A DNA stretch of 64,000 nucleotides from Phytophthora quininea. Lineage: Eukaryota; Oomycota; Peronosporomycetes; Peronosporales; Peronosporaceae. Location: the NCBI GenBank assembly GCA_011947345.1, contig JAAVTG010000406.1, positions 1 through 64,000 on the forward strand. Direction: 5' to 3'. The position numbers were made by a program, and so were the translations under genes. The notes beneath the pieces were generated by a model. That model saw only the letters and a program-made list of their open reading frames with translations. It searched no databases and was not told the DNA's origin. Positions 10,973 to 19,907 of this stretch are shown one piece after another (position 1 is the stretch's first letter; every line of letters begins with the position of its first letter).

Positions 10973-13900
10973 ATGGTCGATGCAACCGGCGCAGCCCACG
11001 AGGACGCGGGCGACGAAGCACGGGCGGCAGCGGACGGCGTGGCGGCGGCTCAAGACGCCGGCGAATGGCTGCTCCGCTTCGACGGCGCCTGCCGTGCCAA
11101 CCCAGGCCCAGGCGGCGCCGGAGCGGCGCTGTTCAAGCCCAGCGGCCCGGTGGTGTGGACGTGCTCCCACTTCATGCCGAGCAGCAGCGAGACCAACAAC
11201 ACGGCGGAGTATACCGCGCTGCTGCTCGGCGCCCGGGCCGCTGCCGACCACGGCGTCACGAAGCTGCGCGTGGAGGGCGACAGCACGCTGGTGATCCAGC
11301 AAGTGCGTGGCATATTCGCCACGCGCAGCACCGCCCTCCGACGCCTGCGCAACCTGGCCAAGACCGAGCTGGCGCGTGTGGGGAGCTTCTCGCTCCACCA
11401 CATCGACCGCCAAGACAACGGCCACGCGGACCGACTGGCCAACGCGGCGCTCGACCGCCGCGGCACGAAGGTGGAGTGCGGCGTGCACGCCGACGGCGAC
11501 GGCTGCTCCAGCACCGAGGTGGCGACCACGGCGGCCGAGCAGGACGCTGCCACGACACGGGCGCCACCACCAACAGCGCTGCCACCGGCCGATGAGCCGA
11601 TGCCCGAAGCGGACGACGACGAGGCCGCCGGCGACGTCGACGACGGCGAGGTCTACGCGCCGATGCGCATCGGCCCCGACGCCGTGCCACGACGGAGACC
11701 ACGCCTTCACCTGCGCAAGCTGGACGAGGCCGAGCACGACGAGGCTGCTGCGGTGGTGGAGCGGCTGGGCGCGACGATGGCGGCCAAGATCGCCGATGCG
11801 AGCGACTGGGAGACGGCGGAGGGCTACATCACGGCCCTCCCGCACAGACTCTACGAAATATTGCAGCCGTTCTCCCAGGGCCATCGTCGTCCCCAGCCTC
11901 CCCACCAGCCCACACAGCAGCAACCCCAGCAGCAGCAGCACGCGCACCAGCAGCAACCTGACCATCAGCTGTCGGTTCAGCCCCAGCACGGGCTCGCGCA
12001 GCCAGCACCACCCAGTGGACGGCGTCGCCGACGCCGAGGAGGGCGCTCCAGCGCAGCCAAGCGCCGACGGCGACAGCGGCCGCCCCGAGTAACGCGCCAC
12101 CACCGCGAGCACCGCCTCGACGAGGCTCTTGATGACCTGCACGCGGTGGAGCACGCGACGCCGGGAAATCGCAGCGCGGTCAACAAAGCTCGGCGGCGTG
12201 TTGGGCGCGTGGCCTCGGCCATCGCACAGCAGCGCCTCCGCCACCGTTTCGACACGGAGGAGAAGGCGTGCGTGGAGGCCGTCCTCGCCGCCGCACGCGC
12301 CAAGAGGACAGCAGGAGTGTCAGGACCAGCAGCACAAGCGACGACGGCGGCGACGGCGACGGCGACGAGCAGCGGTGGCGACGACGACGACGGGAAGTGC
12401 CCTATCCCGGCCGCCCGGCTCTGGGAGCACTTCACCGCCATCAACACACCGACAACCAGCTTCTCCGCGATGGCGCCAGTGGGCGCCCAGTTCCGCGCCG
12501 CGCTCGCTCGCCTGCCGCCCGCCACCGACGCCGCCGAGCTGCTGACGGACCCGCCGACGGTGGACGAGATCGAAAGCCAGCTCCACCGTGCGCGCGGGTC
12601 CTCCAGCCCAGGCCTGGACGGCATCGGCTACGACGTGTACAAGGCGTTCACGTCGCAGCTGATGCCGGCGCTCCACGCCGCGTTCCAGTGCTGCTGGCAG
12701 CACAAGAAGGTGCCCCAGAGCTGGAAGCTCGGCGTGGTGCGGCTGCTGTACAAGAAGGGCCCGCGCGAGGACCCGCTTGCTGGAGGCCCATCTGCCTCCA
12801 GCAAGCGATATACAAGCTCTACACGGGGTCCTCGCGCGGCGGCTGGTGCGGTGGCTGGACGTCAACGGCCGCCACGCACCTGGCCAAAAGGGTTCCGAGC
12901 GCTCAACGGCTGCGGGGAGCACAACTTCCTCGCAGCCACGCTCGTCGACCAGGCCCGCCGCAAGCGACGCACGCTCTTCGAAGTCTGGTACGACTTCCGC
13001 AACGCGTTCGGCAGCGTGCCGTTCGCGTTGCTGTGGGACTCGCTGACGCGGCTTGGCGTTCCCGACGACTACGTCGCCATGTGCAAAGGGCTCTACGAGA
13101 GCGCGGCGTTCGTCGTCGGGAACGCCTCGGACGGCACGACAGACCCGGTCTCGCTGCGGGTGGGGGTCTTCCAAGGATGCCCACTCAGCCCGCAGCTCTT
13201 CAACGCCGCCATCAGCCCACTGCTCTTCGCGCTGCAGCGGCTGCCGGCCACGGGCGTGCAGCTGTCGGGCGATGACTGCCTCGGTGCCTCGGCGTACGCC
13301 GACGACCTCAAGATCTTCAGCGGCACCGAGGAAGGCATCAAGCGACAGCACGCGCTCGTGGCCGACTTCCTGCGCTGGACCGGCATGGAGGCGAACCCAA
13401 ACAAGTGCTGCTCCATGTCGGTCCAGCGCGATACCAGGGGCGTGCTCAAGACCGAAGACCTCGGGCTGCAGCTGGACGAGTCGCCGATCCCCTCGCTCTC
13501 CATGAGCGAGTCGTACACGTACCTGGGGATCGGCGACGGCTTCGACCACGTGCGCCGCCGCGTCGAGCTCGCGCCAGCGCTCACGCAGCTCAAGCTCGAC
13601 GCGACGGCGCTGCTGCAGTCGGGGCTGGCGCCGTGGCAGGTGGTGAAGGCCGTGAAGACGTACCTCTACCCTCGGGTAGAGTACGCCCTTCGCCACCTCC
13701 GGCCGTTCCAGCAGCAGCTCGAGGGCTTCGACCGGCACCTCGCGCGCGGCCTCCGCCATCTGCTGCGCCTCCCCACCTCCGCCACCACCGAGTTCCTCTA
13801 CGCGCCGGTGTCGCGCGGCGGCTTGGGGCTCTTGCCGCTGACGGAGCTGCATGCAGCGCTGCAGATCGCGCATGGATGGCAGATGATGAACTCGCCCGAC

Positions 13901-15223
13901 CCTGCCATCCAGCGCATCGCGCGCATGCAGCTCCGGCAGATAGCCGACGCGCGGCACCGCGTGGACACGGAGCACTGGCGCGAGCGCGGAGACGAGCTGT
14001 GCGCGCTGCTGCTGAACTCGCAGCTGGGGACGTCGGCCCACGCGCCACCCAAGCGTCGCAACGGAGACATCGGGTCGCTGTGGGTCGACGTCCAGCGCCA
14101 CCTCCGGGTGTTCGGCCTCAAGCTCGAGACGGCGCCGGCGTGCGCGGAGACCGACACACCGGAGGCGACGCTGCAGCTTCGCGTGCCGCATCACGATGGG
14201 TGGCTGGACCACCGCAGCGTGCTGAGGCACGTGAAGCTGCACCTGAAGCACCAGCACTGGCGCAAGTGGGCGGCCATGCGCGACCAAGGGAAGACAACGC
14301 GCGCGCATGGCGCCGCCGGCAGCGGCTTCCTCACGCGGCCACGGGGCCTGTGGGAAGCCGACTACCGCTTCGCGGTGGCCGCCCGCTTGAACCAAGTGGA
14401 CACGCACAGCGTGCTGAAGCGCCGGCGTCTCCGAGCGCACGACAAGTGCAGACATCCAGGGTGCGCGCGCTCGGAGACGTTGGCGCACGTGCTGAACCAC
14501 TGCCCAGGCACGATGGACGCGGTCCGTGGTCGGCATGACGACGCGCTCAAGACCATCGAGCGCGCGCTCATCGCGTCGTCATGCGACGGCAAGGACCGCG
14601 TCGAGCTCCGCACGAACCAGACCGTGCCGTCGCTCGCCGGCCCCGCGCTGCGGCCCGACCTCCAGCTGTACAACCACACCAAGAAGACGGTGGCGGTGGT
14701 CGACCTGGCCGTGGCGTTCGAGGAGCAGGCGAGCGACGACCCAGAGAGCTCGGCGCTGGCGCGCATCGCCGCGCACAAGCGCACCAAGTACGACCGCGTC
14801 AAGCGCCACCTCGAGCGCCAAGGGTGGAAGGTGCACCTCTCGGCGCTCGTGTACGGGTCGCTGGGCGCGGTCGCCAGAGGCAACCACAAGGTGTTCACGG
14901 AACACCTTGGCCTCCTCAAGCGTGAGGCGAAGCGGCTGGACCGGACGCTCTCAGCAGCGTGCATCCAGGCCAGCCGCCGCATCTGGAACCTGCACTGCAG
15001 CCAGCACCGCGCCCGCCAGCACCAAGGGCGACCAAGTCAAGACTCAGGGGCAGTCGGGCGACGGAGACCGGGGGAATCCGTCGCACACCGGCCGCCGCTA
15101 GTCGGCATCCAGGCCCAACGCGGCCGACAGGGCCACACCCAGGTAGGGAACCGCCCTCGGAAACCCTGCTCCGACACTTCGCGCCAGATAGCTACATTTG
15201 CATATTGTACCCACTCTAGCTAG
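10973..15223 (+). CDS. RNase H - RT - CCHC - RLE polyprotein (A2, longest unbroken stretch)
   Basis: 1416 codons. RNase H covers residues 31-165 with the acidic tetrad D37 (RFDGAC), E79 (TAEYTA), D103 (EGDS) and D153 (HADRLAN); it would remove element RNA from the cDNA hybrid. A linker follows with a Gln-rich run and a basic block. RT covers about 525-800: motif A D674 (WYDFRNAF), FQGCPLSP, and YADD with D777 and D778; the thumb follows. The CCHC knuckle is C1159, C1164, H1172, C1177. The RLE has RPD at 1227-1229, D1244 and K1272-Y1273. Residues ~600-638 are off-frame: three single-base run-length losses (C-run near 12773, G-runs near 12828 and 12890) add up to three and restore the frame. 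The RT is thus damaged as written. True coding starts upstream of this Met. Confidence 0.88.
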   Translation: MVDATGAAHEDAGDEARAAADGVAAAQDAGEWLLRFDGACRANPGPGGAGAALFKPSGPVVWTCSHFMPSSSETNNTAEYTALLLGARAAADHGVTKLRVEGDSTLVIQQVRGIFATRSTALRRLRNLAKTELARVGSFSLHHIDRQDNGHADRLANAALDRRGTKVECGVHADGDGCSSTEVATTAAEQDAATTRAPPPTALPPADEPMPEADDDEAAGDVDDGEVYAPMRIGPDAVPRRRPRLHLRKLDEAEHDEAAAVVERLGATMAAKIADASDWETAEGYITALPHRLYEILQPFSQGHRRPQPPHQPTQQQPQQQQHAHQQQPDHQLSVQPQHGLAQPAPPSGRRRRRRGGRSSAAKRRRRQRPPRVTRHHREHRLDEALDDLHAVEHATPGNRSAVNKARRRVGRVASAIAQQRLRHRFDTEEKACVEAVLAAARAKRTAGVSGPAAQATTAATATATSSGGDDDDGKCPIPAARLWEHFTAINTPTTSFSAMAPVGAQFRAALARLPPATDAAELLTDPPTVDEIESQLHRARGSSSPGLDGIGYDVYKAFTSQLMPALHAAFQCCWQHKKVPQSWKLGVVRLLYKKGPREDPLAGGPSASSKRYTSSTRGPRAAAGAVAGRQRPPRTWPKGFRALNGCGEHNFLAATLVDQARRKRRTLFEVWYDFRNAFGSVPFALLWDSLTRLGVPDDYVAMCKGLYESAAFVVGNASDGTTDPVSLRVGVFQGCPLSPQLFNAAISPLLFALQRLPATGVQLSGDDCLGASAYADDLKIFSGTEEGIKRQHALVADFLRWTGMEANPNKCCSMSVQRDTRGVLKTEDLGLQLDESPIPSLSMSESYTYLGIGDGFDHVRRRVELAPALTQLKLDATALLQSGLAPWQVVKAVKTYLYPRVEYALRHLRPFQQQLEGFDRHLARGLRHLLRLPTSATTEFLYAPVSRGGLGLLPLTELHAALQIAHGWQMMNSPDPAIQRIARMQLRQIADARHRVDTEHWRERGDELCALLLNSQLGTSAHAPPKRRNGDIGSLWVDVQRHLRVFGLKLETAPACAETDTPEATLQLRVPHHDGWLDHRSVLRHVKLHLKHQHWRKWAAMRDQGKTTRAHGAAGSGFLTRPRGLWEADYRFAVAARLNQVDTHSVLKRRRLRAHDKCRHPGCARSETLAHVLNHCPGTMDAVRGRHDDALKTIERALIASSCDGKDRVELRTNQTVPSLAGPALRPDLQLYNHTKKTVAVVDLAVAFEEQASDDPESSALARIAAHKRTKYDRVKRHLERQGWKVHLSALVYGSLGAVARGNHKVFTEHLGLLKREAKRLDRTLSAACIQASRRIWNLHCSQHRARQHQGRPSQDSGAVGRRRPGESVAHRPPLVGIQAQRGRQGHTQVGNRPRKPCSDTSRQIATFAYCTHSS

Positions 15224-15293
15224 CAAGTAGCGACTACCAGGTATTGACTACCAGGAAGTAACTGACCAGTCGGCAGGTAATACATACACTTTC

Positions 15294-15436
15294 TCTGTTC
15301 TAATCAGTGTGAAAACTGGTTTCCGCGCGCTTGGCGCGGTCGTTTCACATTCATTTTTGGAACTTCCGGTGGGCCTGGCTTGCTAGCGTCCTCCGGGCGG
15401 TCTCCGAGGGCTTCCACCGTCCCTCGCGAGGCCAAC
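15294..15436 (+). ncRNA. U2 snRNA 3' fragment, spacer 3
   Basis: Stems IIa and IIb, the Sm site (ATTTTTGGA) and stem IV (CGAGGG/CCCTCG plus GGTCTC/GAGGCC) are all intact. Stem III has lost the AC of GGTGGACGCC (now GGTGGGCC), which removes base pairs from the stem. Confidence 0.83.
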
Positions 15437-15483
15437 TACACTTAATCTTACTATACTCCCGTAAAACCTTGCCTCTTTCGGTT

Positions 15484-17606
15484 ATGCGTTTTTCTGGCCG
15501 CGCGAGCGCGCCCTGTCCTCGGACAGCGACGCCTCCACGGCCAGCCAGTCGTCGCTGGCCAGCGACACGTCCTTCTACGACGCCGTGGCCGGCGACGACG
15601 CCCCTGGCCACTCGACTGGGGGCCGACAGCGCGCCGCGTGGCCTCGCGGCCTCGGCGGTGACGGCTGGGGACGGCGCCTCGCGGCCCGTCTCTGGCCCGC
15701 TGGCCAACCTCCCCTCGCAGCACGCCGGCGCGCGCGTGCGCCTCGACCGCCGGCCCTGGCGGCGCCCAGGCGCCGAGCCCGCCCGCCCAAGCGCGCCGTT
15801 CGGCTGCCCAAGGACCCCAGCTCGCCCCCAGCCGGCTCAAGGCCCCCAAGACCCCTGAGCGATGCGTGGCAACCCGGCAGGGCGGCCGGCAGGCTGCCCG
15901 AGTCGGTAGCGCTCGGGGAGGCGCTCTCAGCGGCCACGGCGCGCGCTCTGGACGCGGCCCACGGCCACCCCGACCTCTCCGGCGACGACGGCGACGACGT
16001 GGACGCCCAAGACGACCACGACGCCGCCGCCGACGCCTCGCCAGACTCCGCCAGTGCTGTGACTCGACCCGGCAGGGCGGCAGGCATGCTGCCCGACCAG
16101 GCCGAGTCGCAGCACGGGCCGAGCACCCACAACCCGGCCCCAAGCACCACAACGCCGACCCCCAGGACGGACCCCGCGCCCGCCCAAGTGCTCCGCGCCC
16201 CGCCGAGCCCCAGTGCTGTGCCGTCCACACCCGGCAGGGCGGCGGCCAGGCTGCAAAATATTCCAGCGCCTGCCGTCGCCCATACAGCGCTGGAGCCCGG
16301 CGGTGCACCAGCACCCCAAGCGTGGCAGCGTCTGCCGCTGCTCGTGGAGCAGAAGCAGGAGCTGCCAGCGTCCAAGAGCAAGCTGCCGCCCGCGTCGCGG
16401 CCGAGCGCGACGAGCGCGCCGAGCCGGACCAGACTCAAGCACCCCAGGCTCGTGCGTCCGCCGCGCTCCAAGCCAGCGACCCAGACGGCAGCTCCAGCTC
16501 CAGGACAGGCGAAGACGGGGGCACAGGTGCGCACACCTCCACCACAGCCCCCATGGACGTCGACGACGAAGCTGGGCGGCCAGCAGCAGCCTTGCGGCCG
16601 CTATCTCCGCCGCCCGAGCTGCGCATTGGGCGCATTGGCGGTAAGCGCCGACGGCTGGACAGCGCTGACGACGAGGACGTGCGCGAGCTGGCCGAGCTGC
16701 TGCTCGAAGAGGACGAGCCCGGGGCCCAAGCACCAGCGCCAAGGCTACCCACGGCCAGCGCTCTCCCGGCGCCCGTCCTCGCCGTGTACGCACACAACGC
16801 GCAGCGATTCAACTGCGCGCTGTGCGTGTACTCGGCCGCCAGCCACGCAGCGCTCAGGCGCCACCGAGACTCGCGCCACCGGCGCGTGGTCTTCGTGGAC
16901 AAATTCTCGGCGGGCTGCACATGCAGCACGCCCTTCGCGTCCAGGCTGGCAGCCGCACACCACGCCAACGCGTGCGCCGGCCGGACGACGGCACCACTGG
17001 CACTGGCTGCTGCAGCGGCAGGGACATCAAGCCTCACCACTGCGGCAGCCAACGCCACCGCGACGGCGGCCACCACCGACTTGCCCCGCGACAACTCCTC
17101 CGGGCTCGCAGCTTCCCCCAGCTGCCGAGCCCACGCGTCCACGTCGTGACCGCGCAGGAGCAGGAGCAACAGGCAGCGCACGACGGCCACGCAGAGCAGC
17201 AGGCGACGACGCGATGGGGACCTCCCCTCGCAGACGAAGAGATCGAGGCGCGCTGGGCGCGAACATGCTCGCCCCGCCCGACTCGCTGGGGTCCGCCACT
17301 GCCGACCACGACGGTGGAGCGCGTCGCGGCGAGCATGGAGCTCTCGCCAGCGCCTGCCACGAGCGCAGCTACCCGTTGGGGACCACCGCTGCCGCCTGAC
17401 GTGGTGGGGCAGCGTGCGGCCGCGCTGCCACCACCTCCCCAGAGCCAAGCGCCCACGAGACTGCGCCCACGACGCGCTGGGGCCCACGCCTCCCGCAGGA
17501 GCTCTGCGCGGCGAGAGCGACGGCAGCACGACTATCCGCGACGGAGGAGGCCGCGACAGAGTCGGCGCCGCCCCAGCAGCCTGGCGAGACAGCTGAGCCG
17601 GCGGCG
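15484..17606 (+). pseudogene. N-terminal half with repeat modules and zinc fingers (A3, frame-broken)
   Basis: The start ATG is at 15484, again followed by a 5-T run. The PGRAA modules are in the frame open 15585-17399. The KRRRL patch and two zinc fingers are in the frame open 15866-17149. The TRWGPPL repeats are in the frame open 16822-17928. The order of parts and the frame-change sites match A1, including the C-run after the zinc fingers and the C-run before the fourth TRWGP. Confidence 0.7.
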
Positions 17607-19907
17607 ATGGTCGATGCAACCGGCGCAGCCCACGAGGACGCGGGCGACGAAGCACGGGCGGCAGCGGACGGCGTGGCGGCGGCTCAAGACGCCGGCGAAT
17701 GGCTGCTCCGCTTCGACGGCGCCTGCCGTGCCAACCCAGGCCCAGGCGGCGCCGGAGCGGCGCTGTTCAAGCCCAGCGGCCCGGTGGTGTGGACGTGCTC
17801 CCACTTCATGCCGAGCAGCAGCGAGACCAACAACACGGCGGAGTATACCGCGCTGCTGCTCGGCGCCCGGGCCGCTGCCGACCACGGCGTCACGAAGCTG
17901 CGCGTGGAGGGCGACAGCACGCTGGTGATCCAGCAAGTGCGTGGCATATTCGCCACGCGCAGCACCGCCCTCCGACGCCTGCGCAACCTGGCCAAGACCG
18001 AGCTGGCGCGTGTGGGGAGCTTCTCGCTCCACCACATCGACCGCCAAGACAACGGCCACGCGGACCGACTGGCCAACGCGGCGCTCGACCGCCGCGGCAC
18101 GAAGGTGGAGTGCGGCGTGCACGCCGACGGCGACGGCTGCTCCAGCACCGAGGTGGCGACCACGGCGGCCGAGCAGGACGCTGCCACGACACGGGCGCCA
18201 CCACCAACAGCGCTGCCACCGGCCGATGAGCCGATGCCCGAAGCGGACGACGACGAGGCCGCCGGCGACGTCGACGACGGCGAGGTCTACGCGCCGATGC
18301 GCATCGGCCCCGACGCCGTGCCACGACGGAGACCACGCCTTCACCTGCGCAAGCTGGACGAGGCCGAGCACGACGAGGCTGCTGCGGTGGTGGAGCGGCT
18401 GGGCGCGACGATGGCGGCCAAGATCGCCGATGCGAGCGACTGGGAGACGGCGGAGGGCTACATCACGGCCCTCCCGCACAGACTCTACGAAATATTGCAG
18501 CCGTTCTCCCAGGGCCATCGTCGTCCCCAGCCTCCCCACCAGCCCACACAGCAGCAACCCCAGCAGCAGCAGCACGCGCACCAGCAGCAACCTGACCATC
18601 AGCTGCCGGTTCAGCCCCAGCACGGGCTCGCGCAGCCAGCACCACCCAGTGGACGGCGTCGCCGACGCCGAGGAGGGCGCTCCAGCGCAGCCAAGCGCCG
18701 ACGGCGACAGCGGCCGCCCCGAGTAACGCGCCACCACCGCGAGCACCGCCTCGACGAGGCTCTTGATGACCTGCACGCGGTGGAGCACGCGACGCCGGGA
18801 AATCGCAGCGCGGTCAACAAAGCTCGGCGGCGTGTTGGGCGCGTGGCCTCGGCCATCGCACAGCAGCGCCTCCGCCACCGTTTCGACACGGAGGAGAAGG
18901 CGTGCGTGGAGGCCGTCCTCGCCGCCGCACGCGCCAAGAGGACAGCAGGAGTGTCAGGACCAGCAGCACAAGCGACGACGGCGGCGACGGCGACGGCGAC
19001 GAGCAGCGGTGGCGACGACGACGACGGGAAGTGCCCTATCCCGGCCGCCCGGCTCTGGGAGCACTTCACCGCCATCAACACACCGACAGCCAGCTTCTCC
19101 GCGATGGCGCCAGTGGGCGCCCAGTTCCGCGCCGCGCTCGCTCGCCTGCCGCCCGCCACCGACGCCGCCGAGCTGCTGACGGACCCGCCGACGGTGGACG
19201 AGATCGAAAGCCAGCTCCACCGTGCGCGCGGGTCCTCCAGCCCAGGCCTGGACGGCATCGGCTACGACGTGTACAAGGCGTTCACGTCGCAGCTGATGCC
19301 GGCGCTCCACGCCGCGTTCCAGTGCTGCTGGCAGCACAAGAAGGTGCCCCAGAGCTGGAAGCTCGGCGTGGTGCGGCTGCTGTACAAGAAGGGCCCGCGC
19401 GATCCCGCTTGCTGGAGGCCCATCTGCCTCCAGCAAGCGATATACAAGCTCTACACGGGGTCCTCGCGCGGCGGCTGGTGCGGTGGCTGGACGTCAACGG
19501 CCGCCACGCACCTGGCCAAAAGGGTTCCGAGCGCTCAACGGCTGCGGGGAGCACAACTTCCTCGCAGCCACGCTCGTCGACCAGGCCCGCCGCAAGCGAC
19601 GCACGCTCTTCGAAGTCTGGTACGACTTCCGCAACGCGTTCGGCAGCGTGCCGTTCGCGTTGCTGTGGGACTCGCTGACGCGGCTTGGCGTTCCCGACGA
19701 CTACGTCGCCATGTGCAAAGGGCTCTACGAGAGCGCGGCGTTCGTCGTCGGGAACGCCTCGGACGGCACGACAGACCCGGTCTCGCTGCGGGTGGGGGTC
19801 TTCCAAGGATGCCCACTCAGCCCGCAGCTCTTCAACGCCGCCATCAGCCCACTGCTCTTCGCGCTGCAGCGGCTGCCGGCCACGGGCGTGCAGCTGTCGG
19901 GCGATGA
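17607..19907 (+). CDS. RNase H - linker - RT fingers (A3)
   Basis: An open stretch starting at the Met upstream of RNase H. It holds the complete RNase H tetrad, the linker with its Gln-rich run, the conserved RIGPDA...RLYEILQPF block and the RT fingers up to CWRPICLQQAIYKLYTG at about 19456. From there the frame is wrong, because the G-run (CGGGGTCC) is one base shorter than in A5 (CGGGGGTCC); the rest to 19907 is noise. It shares the AAC-to-AGC change (CGACAGCCAGC) with A4 and A5, against A1 and A2. Confidence 0.82.
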   Translation: MVDATGAAHEDAGDEARAAADGVAAAQDAGEWLLRFDGACRANPGPGGAGAALFKPSGPVVWTCSHFMPSSSETNNTAEYTALLLGARAAADHGVTKLRVEGDSTLVIQQVRGIFATRSTALRRLRNLAKTELARVGSFSLHHIDRQDNGHADRLANAALDRRGTKVECGVHADGDGCSSTEVATTAAEQDAATTRAPPPTALPPADEPMPEADDDEAAGDVDDGEVYAPMRIGPDAVPRRRPRLHLRKLDEAEHDEAAAVVERLGATMAAKIADASDWETAEGYITALPHRLYEILQPFSQGHRRPQPPHQPTQQQPQQQQHAHQQQPDHQLPVQPQHGLAQPAPPSGRRRRRRGGRSSAAKRRRRQRPPRVTRHHREHRLDEALDDLHAVEHATPGNRSAVNKARRRVGRVASAIAQQRLRHRFDTEEKACVEAVLAAARAKRTAGVSGPAAQATTAATATATSSGGDDDDGKCPIPAARLWEHFTAINTPTASFSAMAPVGAQFRAALARLPPATDAAELLTDPPTVDEIESQLHRARGSSSPGLDGIGYDVYKAFTSQLMPALHAAFQCCWQHKKVPQSWKLGVVRLLYKKGPRDPACWRPICLQQAIYKLYTGSSRGGWCGGWTSTAATHLAKRVPSAQRLRGAQLPRSHARRPGPPQATHALRSLVRLPQRVRQRAVRVAVGLADAAWRSRRLRRHVQRALRERGVRRRERLGRHDRPGLAAGGGLPRMPTQPAALQRRHQPTALRAAAAAGHGRAAVGR

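Larger units (their letters stand above)
8805..15293 (+). mobile_element. Utopia-like retrotransposon, family A, copy A2
   Basis: A full-length copy and the best-preserved A element. The whole RNase H-RT-RLE region is open, although about 39 codons in the RT fingers are out of frame. With its upstream spacer it forms a 6632-base unit. Confidence 0.9.

Noticed and set aside
11925..11960. CAG-type microsatellite in the A linker
   Set aside because: It is a short, imperfect Gln/His/Pro codon run inside the coding sequence, the same length in all A copies.
12320..14536. Long open frame on the - strand (738 codons), with similar ones opposite every A copy
   Set aside because: It lies exactly opposite the RT-RLE coding region, has Arg/Ala/His-rich shadow composition and no recognisable domain. 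Antisense frames stay open because of the high GC content.
10973..15223. LTR retrotransposon or retrovirus because of RT plus RNase H
   Set aside because: There are no LTRs, protease or integrase; RNase H precedes RT; and an RLE with RPD-x14-D and a CCHC knuckle follows RT.
10973..15223. Keno-type U2-targeted element (Tx1 group)
   Set aside because: Keno has an N-terminal apurinic-type endonuclease. None is seen here; the nuclease is a C-terminal RLE.
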